Assembly: GCA_964504155.1 (NCBI GenBank)
Contig: CAZDCZ010000030.1
Span: 1 to 33,555, forward strand
Length of the DNA: 33,555 bases
Direction of reading: 5' to 3'
Origin: CAZDCZ01 sp964504155
GTDB lineage: Bacteria > Bacteroidota > Bacteroidia > Bacteroidales > UBA12077
The notes under the pieces are model-generated. The model did not search any database. It was not told the DNA's origin and saw only the letters and a list, made by a program, of their open reading frames with translations. The stretch's first letter is position 1, and every line of letters begins with the position of its first letter. Shown one piece after another: positions 25,723 to 33,555 of this stretch. A program made the position numbers and the translations under genes.

Positions 25723-27126
25723 ATGAAATTTCTAAGATTCATTTACTATTTACTATTTACTGTAATTATTTTTTCTTGCCAAGAAGAAAAATTTTTCAGT
25801 TCAGATAATGCAGAGCTTAAATTTTCTACCGATACAATTATGTTCGACACAATATTTACTAATATTGGTTCTTCAACACAATTTTTTACAGTTCATAATC
25901 CTTACAATAAATCAATAAAAATATCATCAATATCATTAGCAGGAAGCAACAATTCTACATATCGACTAAACATTGACGGTTACATTGGCAACAAACTAGA
26001 TAACATTGAATTACAAGCAAAAGACAGTTTATATATTTTTGTAGAACTTACTATCGATCCTAACAATACTGATTTGCCATTGGTTGTTAAAGATTCTATA
26101 TTTTTTTTAACAAATGGCAATAAACAATATGTTAATCTTATTGCATGGGGGCAAGACGTTCATTTAATAAATGAAAAAATTGTTCAAACACAAACTTGGG
26201 AAAACGACAAGCCATATTTAATATATAATTCTATGATGGTTGATACGAATAGCATATTAACTATTAAATCGGGAGCTAGATTATACTTTCATAATAAATC
26301 GAGACTATATGTTGCAGGTACTTTAATTGCAAACGGAACAATAGATGAGCGAATTATATTTTCCGGAGATAGAATAGAAGAACAATATTCTGATATTCCC
26401 GGCCAATGGGATGGAATTTGGTTTATGTCGGGAAGTAAAGATAATATTATAAAATATGCAGAAATAAAAAATGCCATAATTGGAATACAGGTAGATACTA
26501 TTGCTAATATTGCAAAACCTACTTTAGACCTAACAAATACAAAAATAGAAAACATGACTTCTATGGGCATTTATGCTCAAGGTTCTACTATTAAAGCACA
26601 TAATTGTGTAATTTCAAATTGCGGACAATATGCCATTGCTCTTACATTAGGCGGAGATTATGAGTTTATACATTGTACAATAGCTAATTATTGGAACTAT
26701 TCTACACGAAACACATCATCTTTATTATTAAATAATTATTATACCGATATTAATAACAATATTCAACTCCGAGCATTAAATAATGCATATTTCGGAAATT
26801 GTATTATTTATGGGAATAAAGAGAATGAAATTGTATTGGATAATAATACAAATATCGATTTTAATTTTAAATTCGATCATTGTTTAGTTAAAATAGACCC
26901 ACAAACACAAACAACTAACAGTGAACATTTTGAAGAAATAATTAAGAATATTACACCTAATTTTATTTCTAAATTCGACTATAATTTTCAACTCGACACA
27001 TTATCGGTTGCCAAAGATATTGGAAAATTTGAAATAGGAGAATTATTTCCTTTTGACATTAATGGCAACAGTAGAATTCTCGACAACGGACCTGATTTAG
27101 GTGCTTTTGAAAGAATTGAAAAATAA
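25723..27126 (+). CDS. Lipoprotein with parallel beta-helix repeats
   Basis: 467 residues with a lipoprotein signal peptide whose lipobox ends at Cys19 (VIIFSC). The N-terminal domain (about 30-150, DTIFTNIGSSTQFFTVHNPY) is an Ig-like/ASH-type fold seen in Bacteroidota surface proteins. From about residue 165 on, a right-handed parallel beta-helix is suggested by runs such as LTIKSGARLYFHNKSRLYVA, IKYAEIKNAIIGIQVD and IKAHNCVISNCGQYAIAL. The C-terminal GNSRILDNGPDLGAFE is a common ending of such proteins. Cell-surface or periplasmic location is likely. The ligand or enzymatic role is unknown. A secreted nuclease/phosphatase-like gene follows after 12 bp in the same operon. Confidence 0.88.
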   Translation: MKFLRFIYYLLFTVIIFSCQEEKFFSSDNAELKFSTDTIMFDTIFTNIGSSTQFFTVHNPYNKSIKISSISLAGSNNSTYRLNIDGYIGNKLDNIELQAKDSLYIFVELTIDPNNTDLPLVVKDSIFFLTNGNKQYVNLIAWGQDVHLINEKIVQTQTWENDKPYLIYNSMMVDTNSILTIKSGARLYFHNKSRLYVAGTLIANGTIDERIIFSGDRIEEQYSDIPGQWDGIWFMSGSKDNIIKYAEIKNAIIGIQVDTIANIAKPTLDLTNTKIENMTSMGIYAQGSTIKAHNCVISNCGQYAIALTLGGDYEFIHCTIANYWNYSTRNTSSLLLNNYYTDINNNIQLRALNNAYFGNCIIYGNKENEIVLDNNTNIDFNFKFDHCLVKIDPQTQTTNSEHFEEIIKNITPNFISKFDYNFQLDTLSVAKDIGKFEIGELFPFDINGNSRILDNGPDLGAFERIEK

Positions 27127-27138
27127 AAAAAATAATAT

Positions 27139-28191
27139 ATGAAAAAAATAGTTTTTAAAACATTACTTCTTGGCTTAATATTTTTTGTTAACAACATGTT
27201 ATTATTTGCACAAGAAATAAACAAAAAACATACTAATCGGTTTAGAATTATGTTTTATAATGTCGAAAATTTATTCGACACTGAAGACGACCCTAAGAAA
27301 AAAGACGAAGAATTTTTACCTAAAGGAAATAGATTTTGGACAAAATACAAATATTGGGATAAAGAAAAAAGAATATATAAGGTCATTACTGCCGTTGGAG
27401 GATGGGAGCCTCCTGACATTATTGGAGTTTGTGAAATTGAAAATCGAAAAGTTATTACCGATCTTGTAAACAATACCCCTTTAGTAAAATTTAATTATCA
27501 AATAGTTCATAAAGAATCTCCCGACAAAAGAGGTATCGATGTTGGTTTTTTGTACCGAAAAGAAACTTTTACTTTAATCGATAAAAAATTTCTTCCTATA
27601 AATTTCCCATTTAGTCCAAACAGCAAAACCCGTGATATTTTATATGCGAAAGGAATAACAAATTCAAAAGACACTTTACATATTTTTATAAATCATTGGC
27701 CATCACGTTGGGGCGGACAATTAGAATCGGAACCACGAAGAGTATTTGTAGCATCGGTCTTACGACATAGTATAGATTCTCTGATTAACATAAGTAAGAA
27801 AACAAACATTATAATTGCAGGCGATTTTAACGACGAGCCCAATAATAATAGTATTGTTAAAATATTGCAGGCAAGTTCTAAAGTTAACAATATTCAAAAT
27901 GATAAATTATATAATCTCTCGGGTTATATTCAAGAAAATAAAAACGCTGCAAGTCATAAATATCAAGGAGTATGGGGAATGCTCGATCAATTTATTGTAA
28001 GTGGTTATTTACTAAATCAAACTAATTCTATTACTACAGGCATTAACGATGTTCATATTTTTAAAGCCAATTTTCTTATGGAAAAAGACGAGGCTTACTA
28101 TGGATTTAAGCCTAAAAGGACATTTGTCGGCTTTAAATATAACGATGGCTTTAGCGATCACCTACCTGTGTATCTCGATTTGTTTTATTAA
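27139..28191 (+). CDS. Secreted endonuclease/exonuclease/phosphatase-family protein
   Basis: 350 residues with a signal peptide (1 to about 25, LLFAQ). The DNase I-like fold is shown by FRIMFYNVENLFDTEDDP (Asn41), IIGVCEIENRKV (metal ligand Glu99), HWPSRWGG, IIAGDFNDEPNN and the final GFSDHLPVYLDL. All metal and catalytic residues of the family look intact. Bacteroidota encode many exported members with nuclease or phosphodiesterase activity, and the substrate here is not predictable. It lies 12 bp behind the beta-helix lipoprotein gene, which indicates an operon. A pair of overlapping inverted repeats follows it (28233-28327). Confidence 0.92.
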   Translation: MKKIVFKTLLLGLIFFVNNMLLFAQEINKKHTNRFRIMFYNVENLFDTEDDPKKKDEEFLPKGNRFWTKYKYWDKEKRIYKVITAVGGWEPPDIIGVCEIENRKVITDLVNNTPLVKFNYQIVHKESPDKRGIDVGFLYRKETFTLIDKKFLPINFPFSPNSKTRDILYAKGITNSKDTLHIFINHWPSRWGGQLESEPRRVFVASVLRHSIDSLINISKKTNIIIAGDFNDEPNNNSIVKILQASSKVNNIQNDKLYNLSGYIQENKNAASHKYQGVWGMLDQFIVSGYLLNQTNSITTGINDVHIFKANFLMEKDEAYYGFKPKRTFVGFKYNDGFSDHLPVYLDLFY

Positions 28192-28232
28192 CCTTAGTTC
28201 GATATGAACTTTAACAAATTAAATAGAATTAA

Positions 28233-28327
28233 GATTTTTTAGTTTTTTTCGCCCCTAACCCTAAAGTGAAAAAGCTAAAAAATCAATCTGTTCCTTTTAG
28301 GGAGCAAGATAAAAACAGGTTGATTTT
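28233..28327. repeat. Two overlapping, mutually exclusive inverted repeats
   Basis: Hairpin 1 pairs 28233-28249 with 28268-28284 over 17 bp, two of them G-U, with an 18-nt loop. Hairpin 2 pairs 28279-28292 with 28314-28327 over 14 bp, one G-U. They share 28279-28284 and cannot form together. The loops contain CCCTAACCCTAAAG and CCTTTTAGGG, which are themselves related in inverted orientation. The element lies between two convergent genes. Confidence 0.75.
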
Positions 28328-28360
28328 GTGTTAAAGCATAATGTGCCAAAGTAGAAATAA

Positions 28361-29767
28361 TTAGATATGTTTTAATCCAAGTTCTTTACCTTTTTTTAAC
28401 ATAAAATTAAATGCATCCTTATAATTATTTTTTATTTCTCCATCTAAAATAGCTTCTTTAATAGCATTCTTAATAATGCCAATATCTTTTGATGGAGAAA
28501 TTCCAAAAGTTTTCATAATTATTTCGCCCGATATAGGAGGTTGAAAATTTCTTACTGCATCTTTTTCTTCAATTTCCTTTAACTTATATCGAACAAGTTT
28601 AAAATTATTAATATACTTATTATATGTTACCTTATTTTTCGATGTAATATCGGCTTCGCAAAGTATCATTAAATCGTCTATATCATCACCTGCATCAAAG
28701 AGCAAACGTCTAACTGCAGAATCTGATACTTCATCTTTCGATAACACAATTGGACGCATATGTAACTGAACCATTTTTTTTACATATTTCATCTTCTCGT
28801 TTAATGGCAATTTCAGCTCTTTAAATATTTGTGGTACCATCTTCGCTCCCAAGTGGTCGTGTCCATAGAATGTCCAACCAATATCATTATCAAATCGTTT
28901 CGATTGAGGCTTAGCTATATCGTGAAATAAGGCAGCCCAACGTAACCAAAGATTATTAGAATTATTACATACATTATCAACTACCTTTAGAGTATGAGTA
29001 AAATTATCTTTATGCTTTTGTCCGTTTACTATTTCAACCCCTTTTAAATTAGAAAGTTCCGGCAAAAACTTAGCTAATAATCCTGTTTCGTATAAATACA
29101 TAAAACCAATTGATGGCTTCGCAGATAATAAAATTTTATTAAGTTCCTCAATTATTCTTTCCCTAGAGATAATATCTATCCTATCTTTATTTCGCTTAAT
29201 GGCATTATATGTTTCTTTCTCTATTTCGAAATTAAGTTGAGTAGCAAATCTAATTGCTCTCATCATACGTAAAGGATCGTCTGAAAATGTAATATCAGCA
29301 TCGAGAGGTGTTTTTATTATCTTTCTATGCAAATCGTTTATTCCATCAAAAGGATCGATTAATTCGCCATAGTTTTCATTATTTAAACTATATGCAAGAG
29401 CATTAATAGTAAAATCGCGTCTATTTTGGTCATCGCTCAAAGTCCCATCTTCCACTATTGGTTTTCTCGAATCTTTTCTATACGATTCTTTTCTAGCACC
29501 TACAAATTCTAGCTCAATATTATTATAATGAATCATTGCAGTACCAAAATTTTTAAAAACGCTAACTTTTATATTCTCCCCTAATTTTTTTGCTACTTTT
29601 TTTGCTATTTCTATCCCGCTACCAATTACAACAATATCAATATCTTTCGATTTTCTATTTAGTATATCATCTCGCACGTATCCGCCAATAACATAAGCCT
29701 TAATATTTTCGCTTACCAAAACACTTGATATTATTTTAAAAATATTTAAATTCAGACAATTCTGCAT
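28361..29767 (-). CDS. cca: CCA tRNA nucleotidyltransferase / poly(A) polymerase family, HD domain
   Basis: 468 residues. The class II nucleotidyltransferase head carries IGGYVRDDIL (27-36), the metal-binding DID (42-44), RRDFTINALAYSL and the RNA-binding DPLRMMRAIRFA. An HD phosphohydrolase-type domain follows with WAALFHDIAKPQSKRF near residue 280. This arrangement is usual for Bacteroidota CCA-adding enzymes, which build or repair the 3'-CCA end of tRNA. A poly(A) polymerase role cannot be excluded on sequence alone, so the symbol is a family-level assignment. It is a single gene, divergent from thioredoxin, with a likely -7 box (TAATTTTG, minus strand, 29801-29808) about 35 bp upstream. 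Confidence 0.9.
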   Translation of the reverse strand: MQNCLNLNIFKIISSVLVSENIKAYVIGGYVRDDILNRKSKDIDIVVIGSGIEIAKKVAKKLGENIKVSVFKNFGTAMIHYNNIELEFVGARKESYRKDSRKPIVEDGTLSDDQNRRDFTINALAYSLNNENYGELIDPFDGINDLHRKIIKTPLDADITFSDDPLRMMRAIRFATQLNFEIEKETYNAIKRNKDRIDIISRERIIEELNKILLSAKPSIGFMYLYETGLLAKFLPELSNLKGVEIVNGQKHKDNFTHTLKVVDNVCNNSNNLWLRWAALFHDIAKPQSKRFDNDIGWTFYGHDHLGAKMVPQIFKELKLPLNEKMKYVKKMVQLHMRPIVLSKDEVSDSAVRRLLFDAGDDIDDLMILCEADITSKNKVTYNKYINNFKLVRYKLKEIEEKDAVRNFQPPISGEIIMKTFGISPSKDIGIIKNAIKEAILDGEIKNNYKDAFNFMLKKGKELGLKHI

Positions 29768-29800
29768 ATATAGTTATGATATTTTATTATAATGACATGA

Positions 29801-29808
29801 CAAAATTA
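29801..29808 (-). promoter_or_regulatory. Putative -7 box for cca
   Basis: The minus strand reads TAATTTTG, a perfect TAnnTTTG -7 element, 33 bp upstream of the start codon at 29767. No clear -33 element is seen. Confidence 0.45.
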
Positions 29809-29845
29809 CATATTTTTGAATTTTTAAAGATAAATATGATAAATT

Positions 29846-29853
29846 TATTTTTG
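29846..29853 (+). promoter_or_regulatory. Putative -7 box for trxA
   Basis: TATTTTTG fits TAnnTTTG. A TTTG lies 27 bp upstream (29815-29818), longer than the usual 19-23 bp. The expected leader before the trxA ATG at 29943 is about 80 nt. Confidence 0.45.
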
Positions 29854-29942
29854 GAATAATGTTTGAATACAAAAATGTACATATGTACATGTTGCATATT
29901 TCAATAAATAGAAAAAATATAATTATCACTAATAAAAAAAAA

Positions 29943-30302
29943 ATGGTAGAATTTTTAACAAAAGAAACTTTTAAAGAAAAAGTTTTTGATTTCGAGGCAA
30001 ATAAAGATTGGAAATTTGAAGGAGATATACCTTGTATGATTGACTTTTTTGCAGACTGGTGTCAACCTTGTAAAATGGTAGCACCAATATTAGAAGAATT
30101 AGAATCGGAATATTCAGGTAAAATAAATATCTACAAAGTAGATACTGAAGCTCAACAAGAATTAGCAGGAATGTTCGGAATAAGAAGTATTCCTTCGTTA
30201 CTATTTGTTCCTAAAGAAGGCGAACCTCAAATGGCTCAAGGAGCATTACCCAAAGAAACATTTATTAAAGCAATTAAAGATGTTTTAAACGTAGAAAACT
30301 AA
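29943..30302 (+). CDS. trxA: Thioredoxin
   Basis: 119 residues from the ATG at 29943. An upstream in-frame ATG at 29859 lies only about 6 bp after a -7 box and would add 28 unrelated residues, so it is rejected. The thioredoxin fold is clear: IDFFADWCQPCKMVAPILEE with redox Cys40 and Cys43, FGIRSIPSLLFVP with cis-Pro84, and the final helix. It reduces disulfides in cytoplasmic proteins such as ribonucleotide reductase and peroxiredoxins. The active site is CQPC instead of the usual CGPC, a change known to affect redox potential. It is a single gene with its own terminator. Confidence 0.95.
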   Translation: MVEFLTKETFKEKVFDFEANKDWKFEGDIPCMIDFFADWCQPCKMVAPILEELESEYSGKINIYKVDTEAQQELAGMFGIRSIPSLLFVPKEGEPQMAQGALPKETFIKAIKDVLNVEN

Positions 30303-30322
30303 AACACACTAAATATTATTTT

Positions 30323-30352
30323 AAAAAAGTCGGATTTCTCGACTTTTTTTTT
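30323..30352 (+). terminator. Rho-independent terminator after trxA
   Basis: Stem AAAAAAGTCG / CGACTTTTTT (30323-30332 and 30340-30349) with a 7-nt loop and a T run to 30352, starting 21 bp after the trxA stop codon. Its T run also contains the likely -33 TTTG of the next promoter. Confidence 0.9.
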
Positions 30353-30379
30353 GTTTTAAACTTTTATTACATACTTTTG
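30350..30379 (+). promoter_or_regulatory. Sigma-A promoter of the TPP-riboswitch transcript
   Basis: TTTG (30350-30353), 18-bp spacer, TACTTTTG (30372-30379). This is close to the TTTG-N19-TAnnTTTG consensus. Transcription would begin about 30386, immediately before the riboswitch. Confidence 0.7.
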
Positions 30380-30388
30380 CACGAGTAA

Positions 30389-30488
30389 CGCAATGGGGTG
30401 CCTTAAATTTCAGGCTGAGATCAAACCCTTCGAACCTGATCCGGATAATGCCGGTGTAGGAAAAGAGTAAATCAAATTTCCCATTGTT
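30389..30488 (+). ncRNA. TPP (thiamine pyrophosphate) riboswitch
   Basis: All conserved THI-box parts occur in order: GGGGTGCC (30395-30402), GGCTGAGATC (30413-30422), ACCCTT then GAACCTGATC (30425-30441), CGGATAATGCCGG and TGTAGGAAA. A 7-bp P1 stem closes it, CAATGGG (30391-30397) with CCCATTG (30480-30486). TPP binding is expected to shut off the downstream receptor gene. No obvious intrinsic terminator lies between the aptamer and the ATG 100 nt later, so the mode of control (translation, Rho or termination) is open. Confidence 0.97.
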
Positions 30489-30586
30489 TTCATTTTATTA
30501 GATGTCATATTTAATATCCTTATTTCTAGAATTTTGATATTATTTATGATTGATATTTTTAATGTTAAACAATTAAATTTTTAACC

Positions 30587-33070
30587 ATGAAGCGTTTTAC
30601 TAGTTTATTTATTATTTTATTTTTTGCCATATCGGCAAAAGCACAATTCTCTATTAATGGATTTGTTAAAAATATCGATAACGAACCATTAATAGGCGCA
30701 AATGTTTTTATTAAAAACATTTCAAAAGGCGTAAGCACAAATATTAATGGTGTTTTCTCTATTAACAATATCCCTGCCGGAAATTATCTATTATCTGCTA
30801 CTTACATGGGATACAAAAGCTCTGATAAAGAAATCAATATCACTAAAGATTTAAGAATCAATTTTATTCTCGAAACAGAAACAATATTTGCCGATGAAGT
30901 TATTGTGCAAGGCACAAGAGCATCGGAGAATACTCCTATGACATTTTCGAATATGAATAAAGAAAATTTAGATAATATAGAAAAAACACAAGATATTCCT
31001 TACGTGTTAAGCCTAATGCCTTCGATGGTACAAACATCTGAAGCCGGTACCGGAATTGGTTATACAAACCTCAGAATTAGAGGTACCGACCCCACCAGAA
31101 TTAATGTTACAATAAATAGCATTCCGTTAAACGACGCTGAATCGCAAGGAGTATTCTGGGTTAATCTACCCGATTTTGTTAGCTCGGTAGATAACATACA
31201 AGTTCAACGTGGTGTTGGGTCTTCTACAAACGGAGCAGGAGCTTTTGGAGGAACAATTAATTTTAAATCTGAAAGAATTAATAAAGAAGCATATACCGAA
31301 ATAAATAGCATAGGCGGTTCATTCAATACCTTTAAAAACAATATAAAACTTGGAACAGGATTAATAAATAATAATTTTTGTTTCGATGCTCGTTTCTCAA
31401 AAGTTAATAGCGACGGATATATCGACCATTCTTTTTCCGATCATAAATCGTTTTTCCTTTCCGGAACATATTATACCGAAAAAAGTTTAATAAAAGCAAA
31501 CATCTTAAACGGAGATCAACGTACAGGAATCTCTTGGTGGGGTGTACCCGATTACAAAATAGAAAATGATAGAACCTACAATCCTGCCGGAGAATATGTC
31601 GATATGTTTGGAAATACAAAATATTACAAAGATCAAACCGACAATTACATACAAACACATTATCAACTTATTCTATCGCATGAGATTTCGGATAAATTAA
31701 ATTTGAATGCTGCTATTCATTATACTAAAGGCAAAGGTTATTACGAACAATATAAAGACGATGATGAATTTGCCGATTACAATTTAGCTCCAATAATTCT
31801 TTCCGACACACTATTACAAATTGGAGATAGAACAATGGTTTTCCCCGACAGTACTATATCAACATCCGACATTATTCGACAAAAATTAATGGATAATGAC
31901 TTTTATGGTTTTACTTATTCTATGAATTACACAGAAGAAAAAATAGATATTAGTGTAGGGGGAGCTTGGAATAAATACGATGGAGATCATTTTGGAAAAA
32001 TAATCTGGGCAGAATATTCAGGAAATGCTGCAAAAGATTACGAATGGTATAATAATAATGGTTTAAAAACCGATTATAACATTTATACAAAAGTTAATTA
32101 TCATCCTTTTAATAAATTAAATATTTATGGAGATATTCAGTATCGTGAAATTAACTATAAAATGACAGGTATTGATGATAATTTTGAAAATCTTGAACAA
32201 GAACATAATTACAATTTTATAAATCCAAAAGCCGGAATTTATTATGATTTTAATAAAACAACTTCCTCGTATTTTTCGATTGCTGTTGCCAACAGAGAAC
32301 CTACAAGAAGCGATTTGAAAAATGCAGTACACGACAATACAGCATTACCAAAATCGGAAACATTATACGATTTTGAATTAGGAACAAAACTGAAATATAC
32401 TAATGCATTATTCAATGCCAATTTGTATTACATGCTGTACAATAACCAACTTGTATCTACAGGAGAAAAAAGCAATGTAGGTTATGATATCATGACAAAT
32501 GTTGACAAAAGTTACAGATTAGGAATCGAACTTATTGGAGGAATAAAATTCTCTGACAAAATTAACTGGGATATTAACCTAACACTTAGCCAAAATAAAA
32601 TAAATAATTTTATCGAACATTCAGATTATTACGATACAGATTGGACTTACTTAGGCCATTTATCTAAAAAATTAGGAAAAACAGATATCTCCTATTCACC
32701 AAATATTATTGGTTCGAGTAAAATTCAAATTAAACCAATTAATAATGCAAATATTAATTTTATTAGCAAATATGTAGGCAAACAATATTTTGATAATACT
32801 TCGTCAAACGACAGAATGTTAGATGCTTACTTTATAAATAATATAAATATTAATTATTCTATTGAAACAAAATCTATTAAGAAAATAATATTTAATATAA
32901 CAATAAATAATATTTTCGATGTTAAATATATAAATAATGCATATGGAGGAAATTGGTACGAGAATGCTCCTGTATCAGGAAGTTATTTAGATTCAGAAGA
33001 AAAAACATGGGCATATTATTTTCCTCAAGCAGGAGTAAATTTCTTGGCCGGAATTTCAATTTTATTTTAA
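30587..33070 (+). CDS. TonB-dependent outer-membrane receptor, probably for thiamine
   Basis: 827 residues. A signal peptide (1-20, ISAKAQ) is followed by a carboxypeptidase-D-like N-terminal extension (about 22-100, NEPLIGANVFIKNISKG), a plug domain (about 110-235, with LRIRGTDPTRINVTINSIPL and SSTNGAGAFGGTINF), and a 22-strand barrel ending in a terminal Phe (GISILF). Such receptors bring scarce ligands across the outer membrane using TonB energy. The TPP riboswitch directly upstream is the main evidence that the ligand is thiamine or a derivative. A thiamine-regulated receptor of this kind is known in Bacteroidota, usually with pnuT and a thiamine kinase. Those genes are not downstream here. 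A hairpin terminator follows. Confidence 0.93.
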   Translation: MKRFTSLFIILFFAISAKAQFSINGFVKNIDNEPLIGANVFIKNISKGVSTNINGVFSINNIPAGNYLLSATYMGYKSSDKEINITKDLRINFILETETIFADEVIVQGTRASENTPMTFSNMNKENLDNIEKTQDIPYVLSLMPSMVQTSEAGTGIGYTNLRIRGTDPTRINVTINSIPLNDAESQGVFWVNLPDFVSSVDNIQVQRGVGSSTNGAGAFGGTINFKSERINKEAYTEINSIGGSFNTFKNNIKLGTGLINNNFCFDARFSKVNSDGYIDHSFSDHKSFFLSGTYYTEKSLIKANILNGDQRTGISWWGVPDYKIENDRTYNPAGEYVDMFGNTKYYKDQTDNYIQTHYQLILSHEISDKLNLNAAIHYTKGKGYYEQYKDDDEFADYNLAPIILSDTLLQIGDRTMVFPDSTISTSDIIRQKLMDNDFYGFTYSMNYTEEKIDISVGGAWNKYDGDHFGKIIWAEYSGNAAKDYEWYNNNGLKTDYNIYTKVNYHPFNKLNIYGDIQYREINYKMTGIDDNFENLEQEHNYNFINPKAGIYYDFNKTTSSYFSIAVANREPTRSDLKNAVHDNTALPKSETLYDFELGTKLKYTNALFNANLYYMLYNNQLVSTGEKSNVGYDIMTNVDKSYRLGIELIGGIKFSDKINWDINLTLSQNKINNFIEHSDYYDTDWTYLGHLSKKLGKTDISYSPNIIGSSKIQIKPINNANINFISKYVGKQYFDNTSSNDRMLDAYFINNININYSIETKSIKKIIFNITINNIFDVKYINNAYGGNWYENAPVSGSYLDSEEKTWAYYFPQAGVNFLAGISILF

Positions 33071-33116
33071 ATATTTATAACTAAAAATTTAAACAGTCAT
33101 TTTTAAAACTCTTAAA

Positions 33117-33156
33117 TAAGAAAGCAGAAATCTTATTAACTATTTCTGCTTTCTTA
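33117..33156 (+). terminator. Hairpin after TonB-dependent receptor gene
   Basis: Perfect 15-bp stem TAAGAAAGCAGAAAT / ATTTCTGCTTTCTTA (33117-33131 and 33142-33156) with a 10-nt loop. There is no strong T run after it, so it may act as a weak terminator or a 3'-end stabiliser. Confidence 0.75.
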
Positions 33157-33261
33157 ATGTATATAGTATTTTGATATTTTCTATGTTGTATAACATGTTT
33201 TTTGTAGACTTATTTTAATTATCATGTATCGAAAGCATAGTGCTAAATAGAAAATTTATTA

Positions 33262-33269
33262 TACTTTTG
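33262..33269 (+). promoter_or_regulatory. Orphan -7 promoter box
   Basis: TACTTTTG is identical to the -7 box of the riboswitch transcript. There is no gene downstream before the terminator at 33427. The -33 element is not clear. Confidence 0.5.
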
Positions 33270-33275
33270 CGCTGA

Positions 33276-33459
33276 ATTTTATTAAAAATAGGTGTAACTT
33301 TTTTACATGTAAAATCGTTATAGTAAATAAGTAGATTAGTTCTACTAACTTCCTTATCTTTTGTAAGTTTATTAGTTAAGGATGTTTTTTTCATAAAATT
33401 TTAGGTTTAATTTTTAGGGTATTAGGAAAGTCAGAAACATTGTAGTTTCTGACTTTTTT
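33276..33459 (+). ncRNA. Candidate small non-coding RNA
   Basis: About 185 nt between an orphan -7 box and a strong intrinsic terminator, with no open frame (each start codon is followed by a stop within a few codons). It includes a 14-bp palindrome TTTTACATGTAAAA (33301-33314) and a small hairpin GTAGA/TCTAC (33331-33345). It does not match any RNA family I can recognise. This is inference from signals alone. Confidence 0.35.
33427..33459 (+). terminator. Strong rho-independent terminator
   Basis: Perfect 12-bp stem AAAGTCAGAAAC / GTTTCTGACTTT (33427-33438 and 33445-33456), a 6-nt loop, and a T run. No coding gene ends nearby. The closest upstream gene ends at 33070 and has its own hairpin. 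Confidence 0.92.
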
Positions 33460-33501
33460 AATTTTACTTTACTTTAGCAAAATTTCACTTCAGCATATTA
33501 G

Positions 33502-33555
33502 GGATCACTTTAAAAAGTTGTGGAAATAAATTTATTAAAATTTTATATTTGCTGT
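33502..33555. repeat. 54-bp terminal inverted repeat, right copy
   Basis: Exact reverse complement of 1-54. On the plus strand it reads TTG (33518-33520), a 23-bp spacer, TATATTTG (33544-33551): a near-consensus Bacteroidota promoter whose start site would fall just beyond the window. The strong terminator 43 bp upstream insulates it. Confidence 0.93.

Larger units (their letters stand above)
33071..33555. other. 485-bp region without genes at window end
   Basis: It holds the receptor terminator hairpin (33117-33156), an orphan -7 box (33262-33269), a possible small RNA ending in a strong terminator (33427-33459), and the right 54-bp inverted repeat with an outward promoter. No open frame of coding character is present on either strand. 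Confidence 0.7.

Noticed and set aside
1..33555. The whole window as a composite transposon or integrative element
   Set aside because: No transposase, integrase or transfer gene; contents are mostly housekeeping, and window ends coincide exactly with the repeat, which suits an assembly break.

Overview
The window is a chromosomal segment of a very AT-rich member of the Bacteroidota. Several features support this: -7 promoter boxes of the TAnnTTTG type, no obvious Shine-Dalgarno sequences, a subtilase with a type IX secretion C-terminal tail, a TonB-dependent receptor with an N-terminal carboxypeptidase-D-like domain, and MORN and beta-helix surface proteins. I see no tRNA, rRNA, CRISPR array, transposase or phage gene. 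Both ends of the window are the same 54 bp in inverted orientation. Each copy carries a near-consensus Bacteroidota promoter pointing outward, so the window probably lies between two copies of a repeated gene or operon.

Layout: 1-1650 holds panB and an RluA-type pseudouridine synthase. dnaK (1857-3764) follows, with a possible -24/-12 promoter and a strong terminator. 3895-14530 is a long plus-strand block: a MORN-repeat protein, mnmA, a secreted T9SS subtilase, xseA, two large periplasmic-TPR histidine kinases, and xseB. The two kinases sit between the two exonuclease VII subunit genes. 14546-17249 (minus) is a membrane histidine kinase with an NtrC-type response regulator, overlapping by 11 bp. 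They are divergent from a MacB/LolD-like ABC ATPase and FtsX-type permease (17520-20619). A TolC-like outer-membrane protein lies further on at 23482-24810. Both the ABC pair and tolC have a TGGCA(C/T)-type motif upstream, so this may be a split envelope-export regulon driven by the response regulator.

Between these lies the least ordinary stretch. It has a secreted protein built of sixteen 11-residue repeats (20718-21605) and a minus-strand cluster of three small genes: a 42-residue single-TM peptide, a 95-residue unknown, and a trypsin-fold protein that appears to have lost its catalytic His and Asp. Next to these is a 510-bp gene-poor region with an unexplained palindrome and possible relic.

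24941-30302 carries a GNAT acetyltransferase, a beta-helix lipoprotein, a secreted endonuclease/exonuclease/phosphatase protein, a CCA-adding-type nucleotidyltransferase and thioredoxin. A TPP riboswitch (30389-30488) then precedes a TonB-dependent receptor, presumably for thiamine uptake. The last 485 bp contain no gene. They hold an orphan promoter and a strong terminator bounding about 185 nt, which is a small-RNA candidate.
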